NCBI GenBank assembly: GCA_022447685.1
Contig: JAKVAO010000008.1
Location: 1-60,581 of the forward strand
Source of the DNA: Candidatus Caenarcanales bacterium
GTDB taxonomy: Bacteria > Cyanobacteriota > Vampirovibrionia > LMEP-6097
Direction of reading: 5' to 3'
DNA length: 60,581 bases
Below are positions 45,878 through 53,947 of the stretch, in pieces. The notes beneath the pieces were generated by a model that was given only the letters and a program-made list of their open reading frames with translations, ran no database searches and was not told the DNA's origin. The number at the start of each line of letters is the position of its first letter. Position 1 is the first letter of the stretch. Position numbers and translations under genes: made by a program.

Positions 45878-46281
45878 AAAGCATAATAAGCCAAATCAGC
45901 TTGAATTTTCTCCTTAGCTTTCTCTTTCTTAAAATTCAACTGTAGATTCTGTAAATATTTTAAGGCTTTCAAATTAAAAGCATAATTCTTTTTATGTTTA
46001 GCTAAATGAATCGATTCAGGTATTAACTTCCCTTCTTCATCAATATCAAATTCAAAGCTACAAAACTGATCATTTTTATACTTATGTGTTGGTTTATTAT
46101 AAAGAATTTCAGAGTTATCTTTTAAGTAAAATTCCCATTTACGGTTAATCTGCCTAAGTTGCCTTCTTTCAAATTCAGTATTCTTAAAATTAATAATATA
46201 TCTAGGTAAGCTAGCGTGAGCAGCTAAAGCTCCACTCAAAACTAAAGCAAATAGTACTATTAACTTCGATAGTTTAAACAC
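45874..46281 (-). CDS. Small secreted protein, TonB C-terminal-like
   Basis: A signal peptide (LIVLFALVLSGALAAHA) precedes about 110 residues. The segment SFEFDIDEEGKLIPESI followed by ALKYLQNLQ matches the strand-helix pattern of TonB C-terminal/TonB-box-like periplasmic domains, though no membrane anchor or Pro-rich region is present. It overlaps the end of the convergent cbpA-like gene by four bases and follows the aminotransferase gene by 13 bases. Confidence 0.6.
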   Translation of the reverse strand: MFKLSKLIVLFALVLSGALAAHASLPRYIINFKNTEFERRQLRQINRKWEFYLKDNSEILYNKPTHKYKNDQFCSFEFDIDEEGKLIPESIHLAKHKKNYAFNLKALKYLQNLQLNFKKEKAKEKIQADLAYYAF

Positions 46282-46294
46282 ATAGCTAATTTTA

Positions 46295-47125
46295 TCAGCC
46301 TAAGAGCATATCTAGTAGTTTTTTGCGTAAAGCTAAACTTTTAGTAAAATCACTATTACTCTGATAAATCATCCCTTTCTCAGCTTTTATAGTAATTATT
46401 CCAGCAAGCAAGCAGCCAATATTAGTCATAAACACCTCATCAGCATCCTGGATATCACTTAGTTTGAATTTACCCACAATAATCTCAGTTTCATATAAGT
46501 CCATAATCTTTTCTTGTACTGTCCCAGGGACAAAGGCAAGACTAGATTCAGGAGTGTATAAAATATCATCTTTAAACCAGAAAATATTAGCTGAAGCCGT
46601 CTCACATATATAATCTTCATGGTCAAGAATTAAAGCATTGTCGCAGGAATTTCTATCAGCCTCCAGCATAGACAGTAGATAATTAGCAGAGCTATTAGTT
46701 TTAGAGCTTGGCTTAGTAAAAGCTTTATAGGAGGAAAGCCATAGATTCAGTTCTCTGAAATCTGCAAGTTCTTTTTCAAAGCTTTGCACTACTAAATACG
46801 CTTCGCAGTTGCGCGGCAAATAGCCAATAGAGCCGGGACCATTTAGTCCACGAGAAACTATGACTCTAAGATAGCCTGTTGCTAATTGATTCTTGGCAAC
46901 TAGTTCCGTACATATATTCTCCAAATTCGATACATCAAGATCTATAAAAAAGTCTTTCAATCCATTTTTTAGTCTCTCTAAATGTCTCTCAAAATCAAAG
47001 ATTTTGGAATTAACAACAAGTAAAGTCTCGAAAACCCCATCACCAAAGCGAAAAGATCTATCGTTGATAGAAACTAAAGCATCTGATTCATCTATGAACT
47101 TATCCTTGAAAAAAACAATAGACAT
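46295..47125 (-). CDS. Class IV PLP aminotransferase / aminodeoxychorismate lyase family
   Basis: The fold type IV enzyme shows LVSINDRSFRFGDGVFETLLV at the N-terminus, and ETASANIFWFKDDILYTP and FVPGTVQEKIMDL toward the C-terminus. The usual PLP Lys region lies around SSYKAFTKPSSKTNSSANYL. It may be PabC (4-amino-4-deoxychorismate lyase), a branched-chain or a D-amino-acid aminotransferase; 276 aa fits any. TACACT (47133-47138) seven bases before the ATG predicts a leaderless mRNA. Confidence 0.85.
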   Translation of the reverse strand: MSIVFFKDKFIDESDALVSINDRSFRFGDGVFETLLVVNSKIFDFERHLERLKNGLKDFFIDLDVSNLENICTELVAKNQLATGYLRVIVSRGLNGPGSIGYLPRNCEAYLVVQSFEKELADFRELNLWLSSYKAFTKPSSKTNSSANYLLSMLEADRNSCDNALILDHEDYICETASANIFWFKDDILYTPESSLAFVPGTVQEKIMDLYETEIIVGKFKLSDIQDADEVFMTNIGCLLAGIITIKAEKGMIYQSNSDFTKSLALRKKLLDMLLG

Positions 47126-47177
47126 GGCTTACAGTGTAGCAAACATAGCTGTTCCCACTAAATATTCAATATCAGCA

Positions 47178-47822
47178 CTACAACAAAGCAAAGAATAGAC
47201 AGAGAATAATTAAATATATAAAGTTCTCTGAAGCAGTATCATTTTCATTTGTTCTGAAAAAGAAACTCAGTACAAAGCTTATAGCAAACCATGAAATATA
47301 GTTCGAAAGAGGAATAACTTCATTCTGCCAATGCCATAATTCTAGATAGCCAGCTTTGCTTTCTATAAATAAATCAACAATAAGCATCATTGATGCTGTT
47401 AAGAGAGACTTAATAAATCTAGATTGTAAAACATTACTAATAACTATATTAGACTCAATCAATTGATTACTAATATTGCTGCAGATGTATAATAAAAGCG
47501 CCCAGTTAAAGCCAATAAGCAGTGGAACTCCAAATATTTTAAGCCCAAGGCTAGCTTCATAGCTATAGTGTCCAAAAGGAAAACCTGTTTTCACACTCAA
47601 GATCTCAAGACAAAGAGTGAAGCACATAATATAAAAATAGCTCAGCAAAGGAATTTTAGAGAATTTTCCGTAAAAAAGAATAAAACTGGAAATCAGTAAA
47701 TTTAAAGGGGTAAGTAATAAAAAGTAATCTTGAAAACTTGATTTAATACCTAAATAACCTACTAGGTGAATAAGAACTAAGAGTGATATTTTTATTTGGC
47801 TATTATTTAAGCTCAGTTGCAT
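47178..47822 (-). CDS. cruF: CruF-like carotenoid hydratase
   Basis: About six or seven membrane helices and the conserved segment VKTGFPFGHYSYEASLGLKIFGVPLLIGFNWALL place it in the carotenoid biosynthesis protein family (CruF, DUF422). CruF adds water to the psi end of acyclic or monocyclic carotenoids. At 214 aa it is shorter than typical CruF. Its start overlaps the crtI-type gene by 20 bases, so the two are co-expressed. Confidence 0.8.
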   Translation of the reverse strand: MQLSLNNSQIKISLLVLIHLVGYLGIKSSFQDYFLLLTPLNLLISSFILFYGKFSKIPLLSYFYIMCFTLCLEILSVKTGFPFGHYSYEASLGLKIFGVPLLIGFNWALLLYICSNISNQLIESNIVISNVLQSRFIKSLLTASMMLIVDLFIESKAGYLELWHWQNEVIPLSNYISWFAISFVLSFFFRTNENDTASENFIYLIILCLFFALL

Positions 47823-49296
47823 TATCTTTAATTATTTGCTTTGCTGCAATCTCTCCTGAAAGAATCGCTGTTGGCATACCTGGTCCCGGAACTGTCATAT
47901 GCCCACAATAATATATATTCTCAATTTTCCTACTTTTCACACGAGGTCTTAAGAAATGTGTCTGCATAAGTGTATTTGCAAGTCCAAATGCATTTCCTTG
48001 GTATGAGTGATAATCAGCCTGGAAGTCCTTAATACAATAAGAACGCTCGAAAACTATATTATCGATAAACTCCTCACCTATAATATCTTCAATCCTATTT
48101 AGTATCTTCGTTCTATGCTTATTGCGAATTTCTTCAGTATCCTCGAGACCAGCTGCTATTGGAATCGAAATGAAAAGATTTTCAGAGTTCTCAGGAGCAA
48201 GACTAGGATCTGTTTTACTAGCTGCTGAAATATATATGAAAGGCTTACTTGGCCACTGCGGTTCATTATAAATCTCATGAGCATTAATATCGTATGGATA
48301 GTCGAAAAATATATTGTGATGCTGAAGGCTTTCAAGCTTTTTATTCACACCTAAATAAAAAACTAAAACAGATGGACAGAGAGTTCTAGACTTCCAGTAA
48401 TTCTGATCATAGACTCTGTCTTGCTTAGCAAGTATATTCTGTTCGAAGTACTCATAATCAGCATTAACTAGTAATATGTCAGAGACAAAGTCCTGCTCAT
48501 CTTCAGTTTTAATCAAGCCTTGAGAAGAATCATAGGCAGTAATCTCGGTATTAAAGTAAAATTTCACGCCCAAAGATTCAGCAAGAGACTGAATTCCACG
48601 TGGAATTTCATGTATACCTCCCATAGGAAACCATGTGGAAAGTGCTGTATCAGCATGATTCATAAAACTATAGAGGGCAATAGTATGATTTGCAGCAGTA
48701 CCGAGAAATAGCATTGGAAACTCGAGAATCTGTCTCAATCTCTCATCCTTAACGAATTTCCCAATATGTGATCTTACAGACGACAAAGAATCACAAGTCA
48801 GAAATGCTTTTAAATACTTAAGCTTCAAGAACTCAAAAGGACTCAAACCTGGCTCACGACAAATATCATTAACAGCGATGTCGTATTTTTTTTCTGCTTC
48901 AGCAAAAAAATCCTTGAGTCTAAGTCCAGAACCAGGTTCAATATCTTCAGCAAGCTCAAGAAATTTATCCATACCAGCAGGAATATCTGTGAAGTCCTCT
49001 TTCTGCCAGTAGACTCTATATGAAGTATCTAATTTTCTAAGATCATAATAGTCACTGACTGTCTTGTTGAATTGTTTAAAGAAGTTTTCAAATACATCTG
49101 GAAGCCAATACCAACTAGGTCCCATATCAAACTTAAAACCATCTTCTTCAAAGAAATTGGCTCTGCCTCCAGGCTTAGAGTTTTTCTCAAAAACTTTAAC
49201 GTCAAATCCAGCTTGAGCAAGTAAACAACTTGCAGCAAGTCCAGAGAGTCCAGCTCCAATAATATTTACTGATTTACTTTTGATAGCTTGCATCAA
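47803..49296 (-). CDS. crtI: CrtI-type phytoene/carotenoid desaturase
   Basis: The FAD-binding motif VNIIGAGLSGLAASCLLAQAG opens the protein, KPGGRANFFEEDGFKFDMGPSWYW follows, and the C-terminal signature is NIYYCGHMTVPGPGMPTAILSGEIAAKQI. At 497 aa it is full length. The GPSWYWLPDVFENFF form recalls desaturases of Bacteroidetes, so horizontal acquisition is possible. It sits between a GlpF-type gene (four-base overlap) and cruF. Phytoene synthase is not in the window. Confidence 0.9.
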   Translation of the reverse strand: MMQAIKSKSVNIIGAGLSGLAASCLLAQAGFDVKVFEKNSKPGGRANFFEEDGFKFDMGPSWYWLPDVFENFFKQFNKTVSDYYDLRKLDTSYRVYWQKEDFTDIPAGMDKFLELAEDIEPGSGLRLKDFFAEAEKKYDIAVNDICREPGLSPFEFLKLKYLKAFLTCDSLSSVRSHIGKFVKDERLRQILEFPMLFLGTAANHTIALYSFMNHADTALSTWFPMGGIHEIPRGIQSLAESLGVKFYFNTEITAYDSSQGLIKTEDEQDFVSDILLVNADYEYFEQNILAKQDRVYDQNYWKSRTLCPSVLVFYLGVNKKLESLQHHNIFFDYPYDINAHEIYNEPQWPSKPFIYISAASKTDPSLAPENSENLFISIPIAAGLEDTEEIRNKHRTKILNRIEDIIGEEFIDNIVFERSYCIKDFQADYHSYQGNAFGLANTLMQTHFLRPRVKSRKIENIYYCGHMTVPGPGMPTAILSGEIAAKQIIKDNATELK

Positions 49297-50027
49297 CTAC
49301 CAATTATTATACTTAGTAAAGCAGCTAAAGCAGAAGCTCCTAAAGGCGCAAAAACTGGAATCCAGGCATAAGACCAGTTACTATCTGCATTCACCAAAAC
49401 TGAATGAATAATCCTTGGTCCTAAATCTCTTGCTGGGTTGATAGCATAGCCAGTAGTTCCACCAAGGCTAATACCAATACTCATAACAATCAAAGCTACA
49501 GGTAATGCACCCAGGGAACCCAAACCTAGCTTCAAGGAGCTATCTAACTCACTTGCAATCGAAGCATTAGCAAGATACAGTACTGAGAAAACCAAAATAA
49601 ATGTTGCAAAAAACTCTGAGAAAAAGTTATTCAAATTATCCTTAATTGCAGGTCCAGTAGCGAAACAAGAAAGTTTCAAAGATTTGTCTTTGCAAAGCTT
49701 AAACTGATTCCAAAAGAAAATATAAGTAATTAGTGCGCCACTTATAGCACCAAGTATTTGTGCAAAGACGTAGAGCAAAACCTTATTCCATGAAAACTTA
49801 CCTGCTATAGCCAAAGCAAAAGTAACCGCTGGATTAATATGTGCTCCACTATAAGGAGCTGCTATAACAACAGCAACGTATACCGCTAAAGCCCAACCAA
49901 CACTAATAAGTAACCAATTAGAACTTTCTTGGGTAAATGTTTTTTTTAGAGAACTATTAGCGTTAACTCCAGTTCCCAATGCTACGAGAATTAAAGTGCC
50001 AATAAATTCAGCTATATAATCCTGCAA
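49293..50027 (-). CDS. Aquaglyceroporin (GlpF-type MIP channel)
   Basis: Six membrane helices and both NPA motifs (GAHINPAVTFALAIAG; GYAINPARDLGPRI) identify a major intrinsic protein. The Asp in NPARD points to the glycerol-facilitator branch rather than strict water channels. The length of 244 aa is normal. It starts two bases after the atpD stop and overlaps crtI by four bases, an unusual operon position. Confidence 0.9.
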   Translation of the reverse strand: MQDYIAEFIGTLILVALGTGVNANSSLKKTFTQESSNWLLISVGWALAVYVAVVIAAPYSGAHINPAVTFALAIAGKFSWNKVLLYVFAQILGAISGALITYIFFWNQFKLCKDKSLKLSCFATGPAIKDNLNNFFSEFFATFILVFSVLYLANASIASELDSSLKLGLGSLGALPVALIVMSIGISLGGTTGYAINPARDLGPRIIHSVLVNADSNWSYAWIPVFAPLGASALAALLSIIIGS

Positions 50028-50029
50028 AC

Positions 50030-51448
50030 TTAAAGAGTTTTAGCTTTTTCAACAGCTTCTTCGATAGAACCTACCATGTAGAAAGCTTGTTCTGGAAGAT
50101 CATCGTGCTTACCATCAAGAATTTCTTGGAAGCTTCTGATAGTATCTTCAAGCTTAACGTACTTACCAGACATACCAGTGAACACTTCAGCAACGAAGAA
50201 TGGCTGAGATAAGAATTTCTGAACTTTTCTAGCTCTATTAACAGTGTTTCTATCTTCTTCAGAAAGCTCATCCATACCGAGAATAGCGATAATGTCTTGT
50301 AATTCTTTATATCTCTGAAGAATAGCTTGAACGCCTCTAGCAACTTTATAGTGCTCTTCACCAACAATAGACTCTTTAAGTGCTGTAGAAGTTGAATCAA
50401 GTGGATCAACAGCAGGGTAAATACCAAGCTCAGCAATAGATCTATTAAGTACAGTAGTTGCATCTAAGTGAGAGAAAGTTGTAGCAGGAGCTGGATCAGT
50501 TAAGTCATCCGCCGGTACATATACAGCTTGAACAGATGTAATAGAACCATTCTCAGTAGAAGTAATTCTCTCTTGTAACTGTCCCATTTCATTCGCTAGA
50601 GTTGGTTGGTAACCTACAGCAGAAGGCATACGACCAAGAAGTGCAGATACCTCAGAACCTGCTTGGGTAAATCTGAAGATATTATCAACGAAAAGAAGAG
50701 TGTCTTTTTGTTCTTTGTCTCTAAAATACTCAGCCATAGTTAAACCAGTAAGAGCAACTCTCATTCTCGCTCCTGGAGGCTCGTTCATTTGACCGTAAAC
50801 TAATGCTACTTTCTCAAGTACACCAGAATCTTTCATCTCGTGATAAAGGTCATTACCTTCACGAGTTCTTTCTCCAACACCAGAGAAAACAGAAATACCA
50901 TCGTGTGCTTTAGCAACGTTGTTGATAAGTTCCATAATCAGAACTGTTTTACCAACACCAGCACCACCAAATAAACCAATCTTTCCACCTTTAACGTATG
51001 GCTCAAGAAGATCGATAACTTTGATACCAGTTTCAAAAATTTCTACTTTAGTAGCTTGCTCAGAAAGAGCTGGGGGCTCTCTGTGAATAGGTAAACTGCT
51101 TTTAGCTTCAACATTAGGACCATTATCAACTGGCTCACCTAAAACATTAAAAATTCTACCTAAAGTAACTTCACCTACAGGAACAGCGATAGGAGAACCT
51201 GTGTCCTCAACTTTCATACCTCTAGCTAAACCTTCAGTAGCGTTCATAGAGATCGCTCTAACACGGTTATCACCAAGAAGTAACTGAACCTCAACTGTTA
51301 CGTTTACATCATTACCAAGGTTGTTTTTACCGGTAATCTTAAGTGCATTAAAAATTTCTGGAAGATGTCCATTACTGAACTCCACATCAACAACAGGCCC
51401 GATTACCTGAATTACTTTACCTTCTTTGAGATTTGTAGCTATAGTCAT
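50030..51448 (-). CDS. atpD: F1F0 ATP synthase subunit beta
   Basis: It carries P-loop GGAGVGKT, GERTREGNDLYHEM, and the DNIFRFTQAGSEVSALLGRMPSAVGYQPTL segment of F1 beta. I place the start at 51448 (MTIATNL) rather than the ATG at 51469, because the latter overlaps a TGCTAAAAT promoter (TAAAAT 51460-51465). No epsilon gene (atpC) follows; a GlpF-type gene does. No other ATP synthase F1 genes are in the window. Confidence 0.97.
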   Translation of the reverse strand: MTIATNLKEGKVIQVIGPVVDVEFSNGHLPEIFNALKITGKNNLGNDVNVTVEVQLLLGDNRVRAISMNATEGLARGMKVEDTGSPIAVPVGEVTLGRIFNVLGEPVDNGPNVEAKSSLPIHREPPALSEQATKVEIFETGIKVIDLLEPYVKGGKIGLFGGAGVGKTVLIMELINNVAKAHDGISVFSGVGERTREGNDLYHEMKDSGVLEKVALVYGQMNEPPGARMRVALTGLTMAEYFRDKEQKDTLLFVDNIFRFTQAGSEVSALLGRMPSAVGYQPTLANEMGQLQERITSTENGSITSVQAVYVPADDLTDPAPATTFSHLDATTVLNRSIAELGIYPAVDPLDSTSTALKESIVGEEHYKVARGVQAILQRYKELQDIIAILGMDELSEEDRNTVNRARKVQKFLSQPFFVAEVFTGMSGKYVKLEDTIRSFQEILDGKHDDLPEQAFYMVGSIEEAVEKAKTL

Positions 51449-51493
51449 ATCAAAAAAGGATTTTAGCATTTATTCGAATACTAATAATCTAAT

Positions 51494-51691
51494 TTAGTGA
51501 TTTTTCTTATTTTCTCTATCTACGAATTTCTTTATTTTAAAAATAGTGAGAATAATCCCCATAAGTGCAAAGCCCATAATGAGTGGAACCTTGTAATCAT
51601 AGGCATATTTGTCAAAAATATAATTACCTAACCAGTATCCTAAAAAGACTGTTGATGGTATTACATAAGCTATGTCAAAGAGTTGCCACAT
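51494..51691 (-). CDS. AtpI/AtpZ-like small membrane protein
   Basis: At 65 aa with two membrane helices (YVIPSTVFLGYWLGNYIF; VPLIMGFALMGIILTIF) and a charged tail, it matches the AtpI/AtpZ family that accompanies ATP synthase genes and helps c-ring assembly or Mg2+ uptake. It lies about 45 bases before atpD. Its ATG is the last part of a perfect 16-base inverted-repeat arm, so translation may be controlled by RNA structure. Confidence 0.7.
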   Translation of the reverse strand: MWQLFDIAYVIPSTVFLGYWLGNYIFDKYAYDYKVPLIMGFALMGIILTIFKIKKFVDRENKKNH

Positions 51692-51818
51692 TTTGAGATA
51701 AAGAGGAAGCCCAATAACTGCGTTAAGCTAAAAGCTTAATTTCGTCATTTACAAGTAGTAAAATCCTCAATTTAGATTTTAGCAAGCCTTGTTCTTGACC
51801 CCCCTCTTTATCTCAAAA
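51691..51818. repeat. Perfect 16-base inverted repeat, 96-base loop
   Basis: TTTTGAGATAAAGAGG (51691-51706) and its exact reverse complement (51803-51818) flank 96 bases. On the minus strand the 3' arm ends on the A of the AtpI-like ATG. Within the loop are a small hairpin (TTAAGC/GCTTAA) and a minus-strand TGCTAAAAT (TAAAAT 51776-51781) that could start a shorter mRNA lacking the 5' arm. Confidence 0.6.
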
Positions 51819-51866
51819 ATACCTTAAAAAAGAATAAACCCAGATATGAATTTTAATGTTCTCACT

Positions 51867-51992
51867 TAGATTTGTTGGATAGTGTTTAGTAGCAAGGCTT
51901 TCAAGCTTTGAAAAGACTGAGTTGACTAAACGTCAATGATGGCTTTGAAAAGCTTGAAAAACGCAGCTAGTGAGCGCTATACAGCAAATCTA
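51867..51992. ncRNA. Candidate rod-shaped structured RNA
   Basis: An outer stem of 16 positions (51867-51882 with 51977-51992; one G-U and one mismatch) encloses a perfect 10-base stem (51899-51908 with 51950-51959), a symmetric 13/13 internal loop and an apical hairpin (TTGAC/GTCAA, 51922-51936). This nested rod with a central bubble recalls 6S-like RNAs, but no promoter or consensus was recognised and the strand is unknown. The outer stem ends exactly where lexA ends, so it may instead be part of the lexA 3' end. Confidence 0.35.
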
Positions 51993-52721
51993 TTAGATTT
52001 TTCTAAGCACGCCCTTCACTATCCCCTGAATATCAAGGCTATCTGTAGGATCTAGATATATAGCTTCCATATAAGGATTCTCTGGCTGTAATCTAATTTT
52101 GCCATCCTGTTCTTTATAGAATCTCTTCAAGGTACTAGCATCACCATTAATTAAAGCAACAACAATTTCACCATTGTTAGCTACCTTTCTAGGTTCGACT
52201 AGAACAACATCACCGTCATTGATCAAAGCATCAATCATGCTCTGCCCTTTAACTTTAAGTGCATAGCACCCAACGGGGAAAAAAGAATCTAATTCAAGGT
52301 ATTCTTCCGCTTGATTAGTAATCTCGAGAGGTAAACCCGCCGTAATCTGTCCTAAAATTGGGATATCAACTTTGTTAACCTCAAAATCATCTCTATTACT
52401 TTGGTTCTCAGTTACAGCACTTAATTCAGTAACAGGGCTTGGTAGTGTCGATAAAAATCTCTTACTAGTTGGTGGGAATTTGTGCTGACAAGTCTCATAA
52501 GTTAAATCATCAATGATTCGAAGTGACCTAGCCGCGCCTTGAGTCCAAGTAATAATATTCTTCTTCTTCAAAGCAGATATGTGATACTGGAGCGTACCTT
52601 TAGTAATACCCATTTCCGCCGCAATCTCATCTAAAGTCGGTGGATAGTGAGCTTCTTGGGTCAATTTAAATATAATCTCAGCTGTTTGCTGTTGTTTGGG
52701 TGATAGCACGATGGAACTCAT
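51993..52721 (-). CDS. lexA: LexA SOS repressor
   Basis: The N-terminal winged helix (YPPTLDEIAAEMGITKGTLQYHISALKKK) and C-terminal S24 domain are present. The cleavage pair Ala-Gly is in QITAGLP, the nucleophile Ser in KGQSMIDA and the catalytic Lys in DASTLKRFY, so self-cleavage should work. An acidic/Ser-rich linker makes it longer (242 aa) than E. coli LexA. TAATAT (52728-52733) six bases before the ATG predicts a leaderless mRNA. Confidence 0.93.
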   Translation of the reverse strand: MSSIVLSPKQQQTAEIIFKLTQEAHYPPTLDEIAAEMGITKGTLQYHISALKKKNIITWTQGAARSLRIIDDLTYETCQHKFPPTSKRFLSTLPSPVTELSAVTENQSNRDDFEVNKVDIPILGQITAGLPLEITNQAEEYLELDSFFPVGCYALKVKGQSMIDALINDGDVVLVEPRKVANNGEIVVALINGDASTLKRFYKEQDGKIRLQPENPYMEAIYLDPTDSLDIQGIVKGVLRKI

Positions 52722-52735
52722 ACAAAAATATTAGC

Positions 52736-52751
52736 ACACATTAATAAGTGT
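52736..52751. promoter_or_regulatory. Candidate lexA operator
   Basis: ACAC-N8-GTGT (ACACATTAATAAGTGT) lies directly upstream of the lexA -10, where an autoregulatory LexA box is expected. It does not match the well-known boxes, so it could be a lineage-specific site. One copy only. Confidence 0.35.
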
Positions 52752-52830
52752 ATTATCCTTCTAACATTATCTTTATTCCAATAAGACTCAATCCCTAAAC
52801 TCATAATTTAATAAGTCTAGACCATTGAGT

Positions 52831-53874
52831 TTAGCTATAAAGCCTTTGGTCTCCACTAAATAAGAGTCTAATATCGTTAATTTTATGTTTTAACATTGTG
52901 AATCTTTCTAGTCCTAGACCCGCTGCAAAGCCTGAGTATTTATTTGAATTAATCCCGGCCATCTCTAAAACATTTGGGTCAATCATCCCACAACCCATTA
53001 ATTCAAGCCAACCTTTGCCGCCACAAGTATTGCAGCCTTTACCTTTGCAGAAAACACATTCAGCATCCAATTCAGCACTAGGTTCTGTGAAAGGAAAATA
53101 ATCAGGTCTCAATCTAGTAGGGATGTTCTTACCAAAGAATCTACTCAAAAACTCATTGAGAAACCATTTCATATGGCCAAAATTTACATTTTCATCAACC
53201 ATCATGATTTCAAGCTGATGGAAGAAAGGCATTTTTCTTGCGTTCACTTCTTCATTACGGTAAACCCTGCCATGACCAATAATTCTAAATGGTGGCTGAA
53301 GCTTCTCCATAGCTCTGATTTGAATTGAAGATGTATGACTTCTTAAAAGTATTTCATTACTAAGCTCTGTATAGAAAGTATCCTGTTCATCACGCGCCGG
53401 ATGATCTTCTTCTGTGTTCAAAGCCGTAAAATTATAATAAGTGTTTTCAAGTTCTGGGCCATCAACCAAAGAAAAACCAAGTTCTTTAAAAATTTGGCTA
53501 ATCTCTTGGGTAACTTGATCTAAAGGATGTATGAAACCTGACTTCGAGTTTTGACTTGGAAGACTAACATCAATTTTCTCTGAGTCAAGCTTCTGCTGTA
53601 GATCCTTCAATTTTAATTCTTCGAGTTTAGTCTTAAATATTTCTTCAATTTGAGCTTGCGTTTGATTTATTATTTTTCCTAAAGCTGGTTTATCTTCAGG
53701 ATTTAAATCTTTCATGTATCTTTTAAAAGAAGTTATCTGACTTTTATTGCCTAGATATTTAGCTTTTATCTGATTTGAATTTTTTAAAGTCAAATTTTCA
53801 TTAAAATCGTCTTTCGCTACCTGACTGATTTTCTCGAGTTCGTTCTTTAGGTCATCAAGGTTGATTGTTTGCAT
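52831..53874 (-). CDS. pheS: Phenylalanyl-tRNA synthetase alpha subunit
   Basis: A coiled-coil N-terminal arm (1-110) precedes the class II catalytic core with HPLDQVTQEI, LLRSHTSSIQIR, GRVYRNEEVNARKMPFFHQLE and GLGLERFTMLK. The CxxC...CxxC segment (CVFCKGKGCNTCGG) occurs in many PheS proteins. At 347 aa it is full length. pheT is not adjacent. TGCTAAAAT lies about 30 bases upstream of the ATG, followed by AGAGAG. Confidence 0.96.
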   Translation of the reverse strand: MQTINLDDLKNELEKISQVAKDDFNENLTLKNSNQIKAKYLGNKSQITSFKRYMKDLNPEDKPALGKIINQTQAQIEEIFKTKLEELKLKDLQQKLDSEKIDVSLPSQNSKSGFIHPLDQVTQEISQIFKELGFSLVDGPELENTYYNFTALNTEEDHPARDEQDTFYTELSNEILLRSHTSSIQIRAMEKLQPPFRIIGHGRVYRNEEVNARKMPFFHQLEIMMVDENVNFGHMKWFLNEFLSRFFGKNIPTRLRPDYFPFTEPSAELDAECVFCKGKGCNTCGGKGWLELMGCGMIDPNVLEMAGINSNKYSGFAAGLGLERFTMLKHKINDIRLLFSGDQRLYS

Positions 53875-53935
53875 ACTTGGCTCTCTGGGTATAAGATTTT
53901 AGCACTTAAAGCTTTGACTTAAAGTAATTGAATAA

Positions 53936-53941
53936 TATAAT
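53936..53941 (+). promoter_or_regulatory. -10 element of the M3 peptidase gene
   Basis: A perfect TATAAT lies six bases before the ATG at 53948, so transcription would begin at the start codon itself. Confidence 0.55.
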
Positions 53942-53947
53942 GTAATT

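Noticed and set aside
50071..50463. Alternate-frame ORF in atpD
   Set aside because: It lies wholly inside the strongly conserved atpD frame and has Leu-rich nonsense composition.
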